From contig JBBAPK010000029.1 in assembly GCA_040400875.1 (NCBI GenBank), positions 1-37,670 on the forward strand: 37,670 nucleotides of DNA, read 5' to 3'. The translations under genes were made by a program, and so were the position numbers. Origin of the DNA: PBB1 sp040400875 (GTDB lineage: Bacteria; Pseudomonadota; Gammaproteobacteria; Burkholderiales; Burkholderiaceae_C). Shown here piece by piece: positions 7,555 through 14,577 of this stretch; the first letter of the stretch is position 1, and each line of letters opens with the position of its first letter. Below the pieces are notes generated by a model. The model made no database searches. It was not told the origin of the DNA and saw only the letters and a list, made by a program, of their open reading frames with translations.

Positions 7555-7715
7555 CGTTGTTGTGGCGAGAAATGAACCCGTGAAAGGTGGCTTATCCATC
7601 GATTGAGACTCCCCGACCTGTCGAAAAAATACTCACACAGGCCGCCCATGTGAAAAGCCTGCATTCATCGGGTCTTTGATCCGGCTTTGTCATCGGATTT
7701 TTCAGGAGTTCTCAT

Positions 7716-7925
7716 CATGGCCCAGACCATCAACACCAACATCAATTCGCTGAATGCGCAGCGCAACCTGNNNNNNNNNNNNNNNNNNNNNNNNNNNNNN
7801 NNNNNNNNNNNNNNNNNNNNNNNNNNNNNNNNNNNNNNNNNNNNNNNNNNNNNNNNNNNNNNNNNNNNNNCATGGCCCAGACCATCAACACCAACATCAA
7901 TTCGCTGAATGCGCAGCGCAACCTG
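7716..7925. other. 100-N gap flanked by an exact 55-base repeat
   Basis: Bases 7771-7870 are all N. The 55 bases before the gap (7716-7770) are identical to the 55 bases after it (7871-7925). An exact repeat equal in length to a common assembler k-mer, abutting a round-number N run, is the mark of two contigs that overlap and were scaffolded instead of merged, or of a collapsed repeat. Confidence 0.9.
7717..7770 (+). pseudogene. Truncated duplicate 5' end of fliC2 (assembly-gap fragment)
   Basis: The first 18 codons of a flagellin (MAQTINTNINSLNAQRNL) run straight into a run of N. An AGGAG at 7704-7708 is placed correctly for the ATG at 7717, so this is the real ribosome-binding site of the second flagellin. 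The same bases recur exactly after the gap at 7872-7925. The fragment is therefore most likely the true gene start, split from its body by an artificial gap, and not a biological pseudogene. Confidence 0.7.
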
Positions 7926-8678
7926 TCGCAGTCGCAGGGCTCGCTGGCGACGTCCATGCAGCGCCTGTCTTCGGGCTTGCGCGTCAACAGCGCCAAGGAC
8001 GACGCAGCCGGCCTGGCGATTGCCGACCGCATGAACGCGCAGATCCGCGGCATCAACGTGGCCATTCGCAACGCCAACGACGGCATTTCGCTGGCGCAAA
8101 CCGCTGAAGGCGCGTTGTCCACCGTGACCGACGTGCTGCAGCGCATGCGTGAACTGGCGGTGCAAGCGCAAAACGGCTCGAACGGCACGTCCGACCGCGC
8201 TAACCTCGACACCGAATACCAGCAGCTCAGCGCTGAAATCACCCGCATTGCCGCGCAGACCAAGTTCAACGGCACCGCGATCGTCGGTGCCAGCGCCGGC
8301 GCACAGACCTTTCAGGTGGGCGCCAACAACGGCGACACGCTGACCATCACCACCTCGACGGTCACCACCGTGACCGGCGACTTGACCACGGCCGGCAATG
8401 CATCGACGGCACTGGCCGCCATCGACACCAAACTCGACACCGTCACGACCGATCGCGCCACCTACGGCGCCATGATGAATCGATTCCAGTTTGCGATCTC
8501 GAGCCTGCAGGTCACTGGCGAGAACCAGAGCGCTGCTCGCGGTCGCATCATGGACGCCGACTTTGCTGCGGAAACGGCCAATCTGGCGCGCTCGCAGATC
8601 TTGCAGCAAGCCGGCACGGCGATGGTCGCGCAGGCCAATCAGCTGCCGCAGTCGGTGCTGTCACTGCTCAAGGGTTGA
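7872..8678 (+). CDS. fliC: Flagellin (second of two tandem copies)
   Basis: This 268-residue flagellin is very similar to fliC1, with long stretches identical at the DNA level. It has the same D0/D1 ends (SSGLRVNSAKDDAAGLAIAD; AARGRIMDADFAAETANL) and a comparably short Thr-rich middle (TLTITTSTVTTVTGDLTTAG). Most differences fall in the central part. The ATG at 7872 follows directly after an assembly gap, so its upstream sequence is really that at 7555-7716, which carries an AGGAG but no evident sigma-28 promoter. If the 55-base overlap is merged, the gene is whole. A hairpin ending in a T-rich stretch follows at 8793-8838. Confidence 0.95.
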   Translation: MAQTINTNINSLNAQRNLSQSQGSLATSMQRLSSGLRVNSAKDDAAGLAIADRMNAQIRGINVAIRNANDGISLAQTAEGALSTVTDVLQRMRELAVQAQNGSNGTSDRANLDTEYQQLSAEITRIAAQTKFNGTAIVGASAGAQTFQVGANNGDTLTITTSTVTTVTGDLTTAGNASTALAAIDTKLDTVTTDRATYGAMMNRFQFAISSLQVTGENQSAARGRIMDADFAAETANLARSQILQQAGTAMVAQANQLPQSVLSLLKG

Positions 8679-8730
8679 TCGGGGCGTCACTGGAAGGCTG
8701 GTGTCATGAGGCGCCGGCTGTTCACGCGGC

Positions 8731-8757
8731 TCAAGTCGCGAGCCACGTGGCCGATAG
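8731..8757 (+). promoter_or_regulatory. Sigma-28 promoter of fliD
   Basis: TCAAGTCG (8731-8738), an 11-base spacer, and GCCGATAG (8750-8757), the latter matching the GCCGATAA consensus at seven of eight positions. It lies about 100 bases upstream of fliD, but before the terminator-like hairpin at 8793-8838. Confidence 0.75.
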
Positions 8758-8792
8758 AACCTTCAACGCGGAGCTTTTCAAGCGTCCGTACT

Positions 8793-8838
8793 GGCGCCGC
8801 CGGGTCCGTTCAAGGTCCGCCGGCGCCGTTTCTTGTTG
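8793..8838 (+). terminator. Terminator-like hairpin between fliC2 and fliD
   Basis: GGCGCCGCCGG (8793-8803) and CCGCCGGCGCC (8817-8827) pair at ten of eleven positions and are followed by GTTTCTTGTTG. The stem is strong and the U-tract is interrupted. Because the fliD sigma-28 site lies upstream of it, it may also act on the fliD transcript, for example as a partial attenuator. Confidence 0.55.
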
Positions 8839-8853
8839 CGCTAGGAGATTTCC

Positions 8854-10272
8854 ATGGCCGCCATCAGTTCAGCAGGTATCGGCAGCGGGCTCGACGTCAA
8901 GTCGATCATCACCCAGTTGATGGCCATCGAGCAGCGGCCCAAGGACCAGCTCGCCGCCGCGGCGACCAAGATCCAGACGCAGATTTCCGAGGTCGGCAAG
9001 GTGACCAGTGCGCTGTCCACCTTGAAGGACCTCAGCTCTAAGCTGTCATCGACCACGTTCTGGAACCAGACCACCGCCAGCTCAAGCGGCACGGCGGTGT
9101 CGGTCACGTCGAGCAGCACGGCGCTGGCGGCCAACTATTCGGTCGAGGTGCAGCAGCTGGCCAGCTCGCAATCGCTGATGGCGGGGCAGACGTTCGCCTC
9201 GTCGACCGCATCGGTGGGATCCGGAACGCTGAACATCCAGATGGGCACCTGGGGCACCGGACAAACCACGTTCACGGCGTCCAGCACGCCATCGTCGGCC
9301 TCCATCACGGTGGATTCAACCGATACGGTCGAATCCCTGCGCGACAAGATCAATGCGGCCGGCATCGGCGTGTCGGCCACCATCCTCACCGACTCGTCGG
9401 GCGCCCGCCTGGTGGTGCGTTCGACCAGTTCTGGCGCGGCCAACGGTTTTCGCATCACCAAGAGCGGTGCCAGCGGCGGCGTGGCGACCATGGGCTACGA
9501 CCCGTCGAGTGGTGTGACGGGAGCCACACAGACCAAGGCAGCCGCCGACGCGAAGGCCACCATCGACGGCGTGAGCGTGACGTCGAGCAGCAACACCTTC
9601 GCCAATGTGATGGACGGCGTGTCGCTGACGGCCAGCGCCGTGACAACGGCCGCCGCCACGGTGAGCGTGAGCAACGACACCGCATCGATCAAAACCACGC
9701 TGCAGAGTTTCGCCACCGCCTACACCGCGCTCAACAGCCTGATCGCCACCGACACCAAATACGACTCGACGACTAAGAAGGCCGGCGCGCTGCAAGGCGA
9801 CAGCGCCATCGTTGCCGTGCAAACGCGCATGCGCGCGCTGCTGGGCGCGACCTCGACGGCGTCTTCGTCCTTCGCACGGATGTCAGACGCCGGGTTCGAG
9901 TTGCAGCGAGACGGTAGCCTGATGGTCAATTCGACCAAGGTCGACAACGCCTTGGCCAACCTCAGCCAGATGAAAGCGCTGTTCGTGGACAACCCCTCCA
10001 CCAGCACCAGCGGCGAGGGTTTCGGCAAACAGTTCTACGACACGGCCTACAGCATGCTCACCACGGGCGGATCGATCAGTTCGCGCTCGACGGCGCTGTC
10101 GGACAAGCTGCTGCGCAATCAGAAGTCGCAAGAGGCGATGGACGTTCGGCTGGCACAAACACAAAAGGCGCTCGAGGCGAAGTACGGCGCGCTGGACAAG
10201 CGCATGGCCTCGCTCACCGGGCTGTCGGGTTACGTGACCCAGCAGGTCACGCAGTGGAACAAGTCGACCTGA
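8854..10272 (+). CDS. fliD: Flagellar filament cap protein FliD (hook-associated protein 2)
   Basis: FliD forms the pentameric cap that folds exported flagellin onto the filament tip. The 472-residue protein opens with the family hallmark SSAGIGSGLDVKSIITQLM and has the long Ser/Thr-rich middle expected. It ends in a helical coiled-coil region (QKSQEAMDVRLAQTQKAL) and a C-terminal QQVTQW segment. Length is normal. An AGGAG (8843-8847) sits six bases before the ATG. A sigma-28 promoter at 8731-8757 marks it as a late gene, and fliS and fliT follow. Confidence 0.96.
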   Translation: MAAISSAGIGSGLDVKSIITQLMAIEQRPKDQLAAAATKIQTQISEVGKVTSALSTLKDLSSKLSSTTFWNQTTASSSGTAVSVTSSSTALAANYSVEVQQLASSQSLMAGQTFASSTASVGSGTLNIQMGTWGTGQTTFTASSTPSSASITVDSTDTVESLRDKINAAGIGVSATILTDSSGARLVVRSTSSGAANGFRITKSGASGGVATMGYDPSSGVTGATQTKAAADAKATIDGVSVTSSSNTFANVMDGVSLTASAVTTAAATVSVSNDTASIKTTLQSFATAYTALNSLIATDTKYDSTTKKAGALQGDSAIVAVQTRMRALLGATSTASSSFARMSDAGFELQRDGSLMVNSTKVDNALANLSQMKALFVDNPSTSTSGEGFGKQFYDTAYSMLTTGGSISSRSTALSDKLLRNQKSQEAMDVRLAQTQKALEAKYGALDKRMASLTGLSGYVTQQVTQWNKST

Positions 10273-10325
10273 TTCTGAAGCGCGATTTGGCCTGGCTTGC
10301 CGGCTGAATTTGCAGCTTCAGCGGC

Positions 10326-10352
10326 TCAAGTCAAACGAGGGTCCGCCGATAT
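10326..10352 (+). promoter_or_regulatory. Sigma-28 promoter of fliS
   Basis: TCAAGTCA (10326-10333), an exact 11-base spacer, and GCCGATAT (10345-10352). The -10 matches the consensus at seven of eight positions. It lies in the 113-base gap between fliD and fliS and probably drives fliS, fliT and the PilZ gene. Confidence 0.8.
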
Positions 10353-10385
10353 TCAGTACAGCAGCCACTACTGAGATCGCACACC

Positions 10386-10835
10386 ATGTTTGCAGCCACC
10401 TACTCGCCAGTAAGAACCGCACCCATGCTCGCCAATGCCTACCGCACGGTGGGCACCGAAACCGGTGTTTCGGGGGCCAGCCCGCACAAGCTGATCCAGA
10501 TGCTGTTCGACGGCTACCACGAGGCACTGACGCAAGCGCGCGGCGCCCTGCGTGAGCGCCAGTTCGAGGCCAAGGGACGTGCCATCGGTCGCGCGCTGCG
10601 CATCATCGACGAAGGCCTGCAAGGCGGGCTGAACATGCAAGAAGGCGGCAAGATCGCCGCCGATCTCGACAACCTTTACACCTACGTGTCGCTTCGCTTG
10701 GCCCAGGCCAATGCGCGCAACGACGAGGCGAGCCTGCTGGAATGCGCCGCGCTGATCGAGCCGATCAGCAGCGCATGGTCGCAGATCGCGCCCAATGCCT
10801 TCGCGGCATCGCCACTGAAACTGGTCAACGCATGA
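10386..10835 (+). CDS. fliS: Flagellin export chaperone FliS
   Basis: FliS binds the C-terminus of flagellin in the cytoplasm, stops premature polymerisation and hands it to the export gate. The 149-residue sequence shows the usual features: the AYRTVGTETGV segment, PHKLIQMLFDGYHEAL, and a helix reading KGRAIGRALRIIDEGLQGGL. LYTYVSLRLAQAN follows. It is slightly longer than the enteric protein because of its N- and C-terminal tails. It overlaps fliT by an ATGA. Confidence 0.95.
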   Translation: MFAATYSPVRTAPMLANAYRTVGTETGVSGASPHKLIQMLFDGYHEALTQARGALRERQFEAKGRAIGRALRIIDEGLQGGLNMQEGGKIAADLDNLYTYVSLRLAQANARNDEASLLECAALIEPISSAWSQIAPNAFAASPLKLVNA

Positions 10836-11194
10836 AGGCCGCCATGAAGCAACACATGAAGCAAACCATGAACCCAACTCACACCGAGAACCCAAAGAGC
10901 ACCACGCTGCTCGATTACTACGAAGCCATCGAGCGCGCCAGCCAGGACATGCTCGAAGCCGCCCGCGTGGGCAACTGGGACTCGGTGGTCAAGCTCGAAG
11001 GTGCTTGTGCGCTGCTGATCTCGCAGCTCAAGCACGCTGCGGCCAACCGTTCGCTCGACACCACCGAAAAGCAGCTGAAGTCACGCATCATGCAGCGCAT
11101 CCTGGTCAACGACGCCGAGGTTCGCGTGCTGGCCGAGCCCTGGCTTGAAGGTCTTGACGCACTGCTCGCAGGTCGCACGACCACGATGCACTGA
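10832..11194 (+). CDS. fliT: FliT-like flagellar chaperone
   Basis: FliT proteins are small helical chaperones for FliD and, in enterics, regulators of FlhDC. This 120-residue frame sits directly after fliS and overlaps its stop in an ATGA. The body (LLDYYEAIERASQDML, then NWDSVVKLEGAC) fits the family pattern of a helix, a W-containing turn and a second helix. The C-terminus has EVRVLAEPWLEGLDALL. The Met-rich start leaves several candidate initiation codons (10832, 10868); the overlapping one is preferred. Assignment rests largely on position and weak motif similarity. Confidence 0.75.
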   Translation: MKAAMKQHMKQTMNPTHTENPKSTTLLDYYEAIERASQDMLEAARVGNWDSVVKLEGACALLISQLKHAAANRSLDTTEKQLKSRIMQRILVNDAEVRVLAEPWLEGLDALLAGRTTTMH

Positions 11195-11207
11195 GGCGGG
11201 TTGGGCC

Positions 11208-11930
11208 ATGGGTCAAGACAGCCTGGATGACTTTCGCGTCAGCTCGCCGGTCGAGATGTCGACGCTGCTCAAGCGTTTGCTCGATTCGGCTGCGGTGCTC
11301 AACTTCAGCACGCCTTCGGGTGCATCGCTGTCGAGCACGCTGTGGACGATAGACAGCCAAAAAGGGGTGCTGACCTTCAGCGCCGACTCTGATTCACCGC
11401 AACTGCACACGCTGGTCGAATCCAGCGAGGCGATGGTGGTGGGCTACCTTGAAAGCATCAAGCTGCAGTTCGACGTGCACGACATGATGCTGGTGCGCAA
11501 CGGCCCGAGCACGGCGATCAGCTGCGGCTTTCCGGCCGAGATGTTCCGTTTTCAGCGCCGCGATTGCTTTCGCGTGCGGCCGCTTTTGCGCAGCGAGCCC
11601 GTTGCACGCTTTACCCACCCCTCGCAGCCCGGCGTTGATCTGGAGCTGCGGGTGATCGATGTGAGCATTGGTGGCTGTGCGCTGCTGGTGCCCCACAACG
11701 TGCCGCCCATCGAGCTTGGCGCGAAGGTCAATGCCGTCGAGCTGGAGCTTGACGCCGACACTCATGTTTCGATTCCGATGCAGCTGTTGCACATGTCTTC
11801 GATGGCCGCCGAGGCCAAGGGATCGAAGCTGGGCTGCGAGTTCGTGCGCCCGAGCAATGACAGCATGCGCACGCTGCAGCGCTACATCGACCAGACCCAG
11901 AAAAAGCGCCGACTGATGGCGCTGGATTAG
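11208..11930 (+). CDS. ycgR: YcgR-like flagellar brake protein with PilZ domain
   Basis: YcgR proteins bind cyclic di-GMP and slow the flagellar motor by contacting the stator or FliG. This 240-residue protein has an N-terminal YcgR-type region (about 1-110) and a C-terminal PilZ domain. Both ligand-binding motifs are present: RxxxR as R118-D-C-F-R122 and DVSIGG beginning at D151. The ATG at 11208 gives an N-terminus (MGQDSLDDFRVSSPVE) typical of YcgR; upstream in-frame codons would run into fliT. It lies 13 bases after fliT and is probably in the same transcript. Confidence 0.88.
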   Translation: MGQDSLDDFRVSSPVEMSTLLKRLLDSAAVLNFSTPSGASLSSTLWTIDSQKGVLTFSADSDSPQLHTLVESSEAMVVGYLESIKLQFDVHDMMLVRNGPSTAISCGFPAEMFRFQRRDCFRVRPLLRSEPVARFTHPSQPGVDLELRVIDVSIGGCALLVPHNVPPIELGAKVNAVELELDADTHVSIPMQLLHMSSMAAEAKGSKLGCEFVRPSNDSMRTLQRYIDQTQKKRRLMALD

Positions 11931-11931
11931 T

Positions 11932-11950
11932 CGTCGGCAGCCGACGTTCG
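11932..11950 (+). terminator. Weak hairpin after the PilZ gene
   Basis: CGTCGG and CCGACG form a perfect 6-bp stem around CAG just after the stop codon. The following bases (TTCGTGCAGATTT) are only modestly U-rich, so termination is possible but not certain. Confidence 0.4.
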
Positions 11951-11993
11951 TGCAGATTTGCGCGAAATAAGCGGTTTATTTGTTGCGGGACTG

Positions 11994-12020
11994 TCAAGTT
12001 CGTCCCGGCGATGCCGAAAC
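11994..12020 (+). promoter_or_regulatory. Sigma-28 promoter of the 88-aa orphan gene
   Basis: TCAAGTTC (11994-12001), an 11-base spacer and GCCGAAAC (12013-12020). Six of eight positions match in each half against TAAAGTTT and GCCGATAA. It starts transcription about 35 bases before the orphan gene. Confidence 0.6.
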
Positions 12021-12060
12021 CCTTGAGACGAGTTACGCCTGAATCTAGAAGGAGTGAATC

Positions 12061-12327
12061 ATGAGCGTTGACAGTGTCCAGAGCACCAGTGGCATCGAGC
12101 GGGTCTACCCGACCTCGACGACATTGAATGCCCCCAACCAAACCAACAGTCAGGCCGAGTCTTCGCGCTCGACGCCTGCCAATGTCGGCTTTTCAACCGA
12201 GAACGAAGCGCCCTTGCGATTTCCATGGCTGAGCTGGCAAACGCGCGAGCTCGACCAGGCATCCAAGCAGCCTTCGCCATACGGCGTGATTCCCCTGCTC
12301 GGCAAAGAGATCGACCAAAAGGTGTGA
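12061..12327 (+). CDS. Hypothetical 88-aa protein under a sigma-28-type promoter
   Basis: I do not recognise this protein. An AAGGAG (12049-12054) lies six bases before the ATG, an ideal ribosome-binding site. The first 50 residues are rich in Ser, Thr, Asn and Gln and look disordered (SVDSVQSTSGIERVYPTST). The rest is amphipathic with aromatic residues (RFPWLSWQTRELDQ) and ends in a hydrophobic YGVIPLLGKEI. There is no signal peptide, Cys or membrane helix. A disordered N-terminus resembles that of flagellar type III substrates, and the upstream sigma-28 site makes it a late flagellar gene. It could be an exported accessory protein or a small regulator; it does not look like FlgM to me. It is convergent with fliE, 19 bases apart. 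Confidence 0.75.
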   Translation: MSVDSVQSTSGIERVYPTSTTLNAPNQTNSQAESSRSTPANVGFSTENEAPLRFPWLSWQTRELDQASKQPSPYGVIPLLGKEIDQKV

Positions 12328-12346
12328 TCCGTCAGGTGCACGGCGA

Positions 12347-12670
12347 TCAGACCTGAAGGTTCATGATTTCGCTGTAGGCCTGAACCAGCTTGTTGCGCAC
12401 CTGCAAGGTGGCCTGAAAGCCGATATGCGCTTTTTGCGCTGCCACCATCGTTTCTTCGATGCTGACGTTGGGGTTGTCGAACTGCACCTCGCGCTGCAGC
12501 CGGCCGACTTCGGCCTGGGTGTTGCTCACCGACTTGAGCGCCTGTGCGAGCGCCGTCTGGAATCCGTCACCCTCGCTGGGCTTGACCTTGCCAAGCGGCA
12601 TGCCCTGGGTGTTGAGCCCGGCGCGTGCCGCCGCCTGGGCAAAGTCGAATGGTTTGAGTGTGACGTTCAT
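12347..12670 (-). CDS. fliE: Flagellar hook-basal body protein FliE
   Basis: FliE is the periplasmic adaptor between the MS ring and the proximal rod. This 107-residue protein matches family length, with the C-terminal signature VSIEETMVAAQKAHIGFQ followed by LQVRNKLVQAYSEIMNLQV. The ATG at 12670 gives the standard start and has AGGGGG about nine bases upstream. It stands alone on the minus strand, divergent from fliF across a 161-base gap. In many bacteria it heads the fliEFG operon in the same direction. Confidence 0.95.
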   Translation of the reverse strand: MNVTLKPFDFAQAAARAGLNTQGMPLGKVKPSEGDGFQTALAQALKSVSNTQAEVGRLQREVQFDNPNVSIEETMVAAQKAHIGFQATLQVRNKLVQAYSEIMNLQV

Positions 12671-12831
12671 GTCGGGTCCCCCTGTCCAATGAAAGCAATC
12701 GTATCGGTGTGGTGCGATCTCGAAAGGCCGAACTGAAGGGCGTTTGTCGGATTGTTCGCCCCTTGGACGCCCCCAAGTCCTTCGAATAATGGTTTCCATC
12801 GGCCGGTGCATTCCGGCTCCTCTTTCAGTGA

Positions 12832-14526
12832 ATGAGCACGATGGACAACGCACTCGTATTGAACGCTTCCGGCACGCCAGCCACTGACACCGGCTTTGCC
12901 TCTCGGCTGGCGTCCCTGCCCGCCAAGAGCAAGTTCAATCTGGGCGTGGGCGCTGCCGCGCTGGTGGCCGTGGTTGTCGGATTCATGGTCTGGAACACCG
13001 AGGGCGACTACAAGGTGCTCTACGCCAACCTGAGCGACAAGGACGGCGGCGCCATCATTGCGCAGCTGTCGCAGATGAACATCCCCTATCGCCACTCCGA
13101 TGGCGGCGCGGCCATCCTGGTGCCCGCAGGCAAGGTGCATGACGCACGCCTGAAGCTGGCTTCGGCCGGTTTGCCCAAGGCCTCGGCAGGTGGTTTCGAG
13201 TTGATGGACAACGCGCGCTTCGGGCAGACGCAGTTTCAAGAGCGGCTGACCTTTCAGCGCGGACTCGAAGGCGAGTTGAGCCGCTCGATCGGCTCGCTGG
13301 CCGCGGTGGAAAGCGCTCGTGTGCATCTGGCGCTGCCTGCGCAAAACGGTTTCTTTCGCGAGCAGCAAAAACCCAGCGCCTCGGTGGTGCTGACGCTGCA
13401 CGCCGGGCGCACGCTCGAAAGCGCTCAGGTCGCCGGCATCGTGCATTTGGTGTCGAGCAGCGTGCCTGAAATGAACCCCAAGGCGGTCAGCGTGCTCGAC
13501 CAGACCGGCGCGCTGATCTCGTCAGCCCCCGACAGCAACCCGCAGGCCGGTCTCGACGCGCAGCAGCTGCAGTACGTGGCGCAAATCGAGCAGGGTTACG
13601 CCAAGCGCATCGCCGAGATGCTCGAGCCGGTGGTCGGCCGCGAGAACCTGCGCGCCAACGTGACGGCCAGCGTCGACTTCTCGCAGACCGAATCGACCGA
13701 AGAGGCGTTCAAGCCGAATCAGGGCCCCGATGCCGGACCGGCCACGGTGCGCAGCCAGCAAACGACCGAACAGAGCGGCAGCAACACGCCGGGTGCCTCG
13801 GGTGTGCCGGGCGCTGCCAGCAACCAGCCTCCGGTGGCTGCCGCAGCACCGCTGAGCGCCGCTTCTGGCACCGCCGCATCGACCGCCACCAGCACCCTGG
13901 GCGCCAACAGCCGCCGCGATGCGGTTACCAACTTCGAGGTGGACAAGACGGTGCGCGTGACCCGCAATGCCACCGGCTCCATCAAGCGCCTGAATGCCGC
14001 GGTGGTCGTCAACAACCGCAGCGTCACCGACCCCAAGGGCAAGACCACGCAGGTGCCGCTGGCGCCTGAAGAGCTCGACAAGCTGACCGCGCTGGTGCAA
14101 GAGAGCATCGGCTTCAACAAGGAACGCGGCGACTCGGTCAAGGTGGTCAACGCGCCGTTCAAGGTCGGCCCGGTGCCCGAAGAGGCGTCGATGCCGCTGT
14201 GGAAGCAGCCCGAGGTGATCGACATGCTGCGCGCCTTGGCAGTGCCTGCCGGGCTGTCTTTGGTGGCCATGATGATCTTCTTCGGAATGATCCGCCCGGC
14301 GCTCAATGCCGCGCTGGCACCGGTGCCTGAGCCTGGCAGCAACATCGACGCCAGCGTGGGCGGCGACGAGCAAATGCCAGGCCTGCCACCACCATCGGCT
14401 GCCATCCGGGCGCTCGAAGGCCCGATGAGCTCAGGCGACCTGGACGCTGCACGCAACCTGGCCATGCAAAACCCAGCGGCCGTCGCGCAGATCGTGCGCG
14501 GCTGGGTCAACGGCCAGCCGGCCTGA
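12832..14526 (+). CDS. fliF: Flagellar MS-ring protein FliF
   Basis: FliF builds the MS ring in the inner membrane, the base on which rod, C ring and export gate assemble. The 564-residue protein has a first membrane helix at about 36-54, a periplasmic ring-building region with the YscJ-like block (VLYANLSDKDGGAIIAQL), and a low-complexity loop near 300-360. A second helix lies at about 475-490 (LSLVAMMIFFGMI). The cytoplasmic tail carries the FliG-binding motif (NLAMQNPAAVAQIVRGW). Length is normal. Start could be the ATG at 12832 or three codons later at 12841. It heads a plus-strand run of six genes, fliF to fliK. Confidence 0.97.
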   Translation: MSTMDNALVLNASGTPATDTGFASRLASLPAKSKFNLGVGAAALVAVVVGFMVWNTEGDYKVLYANLSDKDGGAIIAQLSQMNIPYRHSDGGAAILVPAGKVHDARLKLASAGLPKASAGGFELMDNARFGQTQFQERLTFQRGLEGELSRSIGSLAAVESARVHLALPAQNGFFREQQKPSASVVLTLHAGRTLESAQVAGIVHLVSSSVPEMNPKAVSVLDQTGALISSAPDSNPQAGLDAQQLQYVAQIEQGYAKRIAEMLEPVVGRENLRANVTASVDFSQTESTEEAFKPNQGPDAGPATVRSQQTTEQSGSNTPGASGVPGAASNQPPVAAAAPLSAASGTAASTATSTLGANSRRDAVTNFEVDKTVRVTRNATGSIKRLNAAVVVNNRSVTDPKGKTTQVPLAPEELDKLTALVQESIGFNKERGDSVKVVNAPFKVGPVPEEASMPLWKQPEVIDMLRALAVPAGLSLVAMMIFFGMIRPALNAALAPVPEPGSNIDASVGGDEQMPGLPPPSAAIRALEGPMSSGDLDAARNLAMQNPAAVAQIVRGWVNGQPA

Positions 14527-14577
14527 CGGCAGCCGTCGCCACGCCGACTTCAACCGATCCATTCCACAGGGCCCGAC

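Noticed and set aside
7717..7908. Frame running through the run of N into the second copy, read as a short fusion gene
   Set aside because: It translates unknown bases and leaves the flagellin frame after the gap. It reflects the arbitrary N length only.
10275..10321. CTGAAGC/GCTTCAG pair after fliD as a terminator
   Set aside because: The loop is over 30 bases and there is no U-tract. The second arm runs into the fliS promoter.
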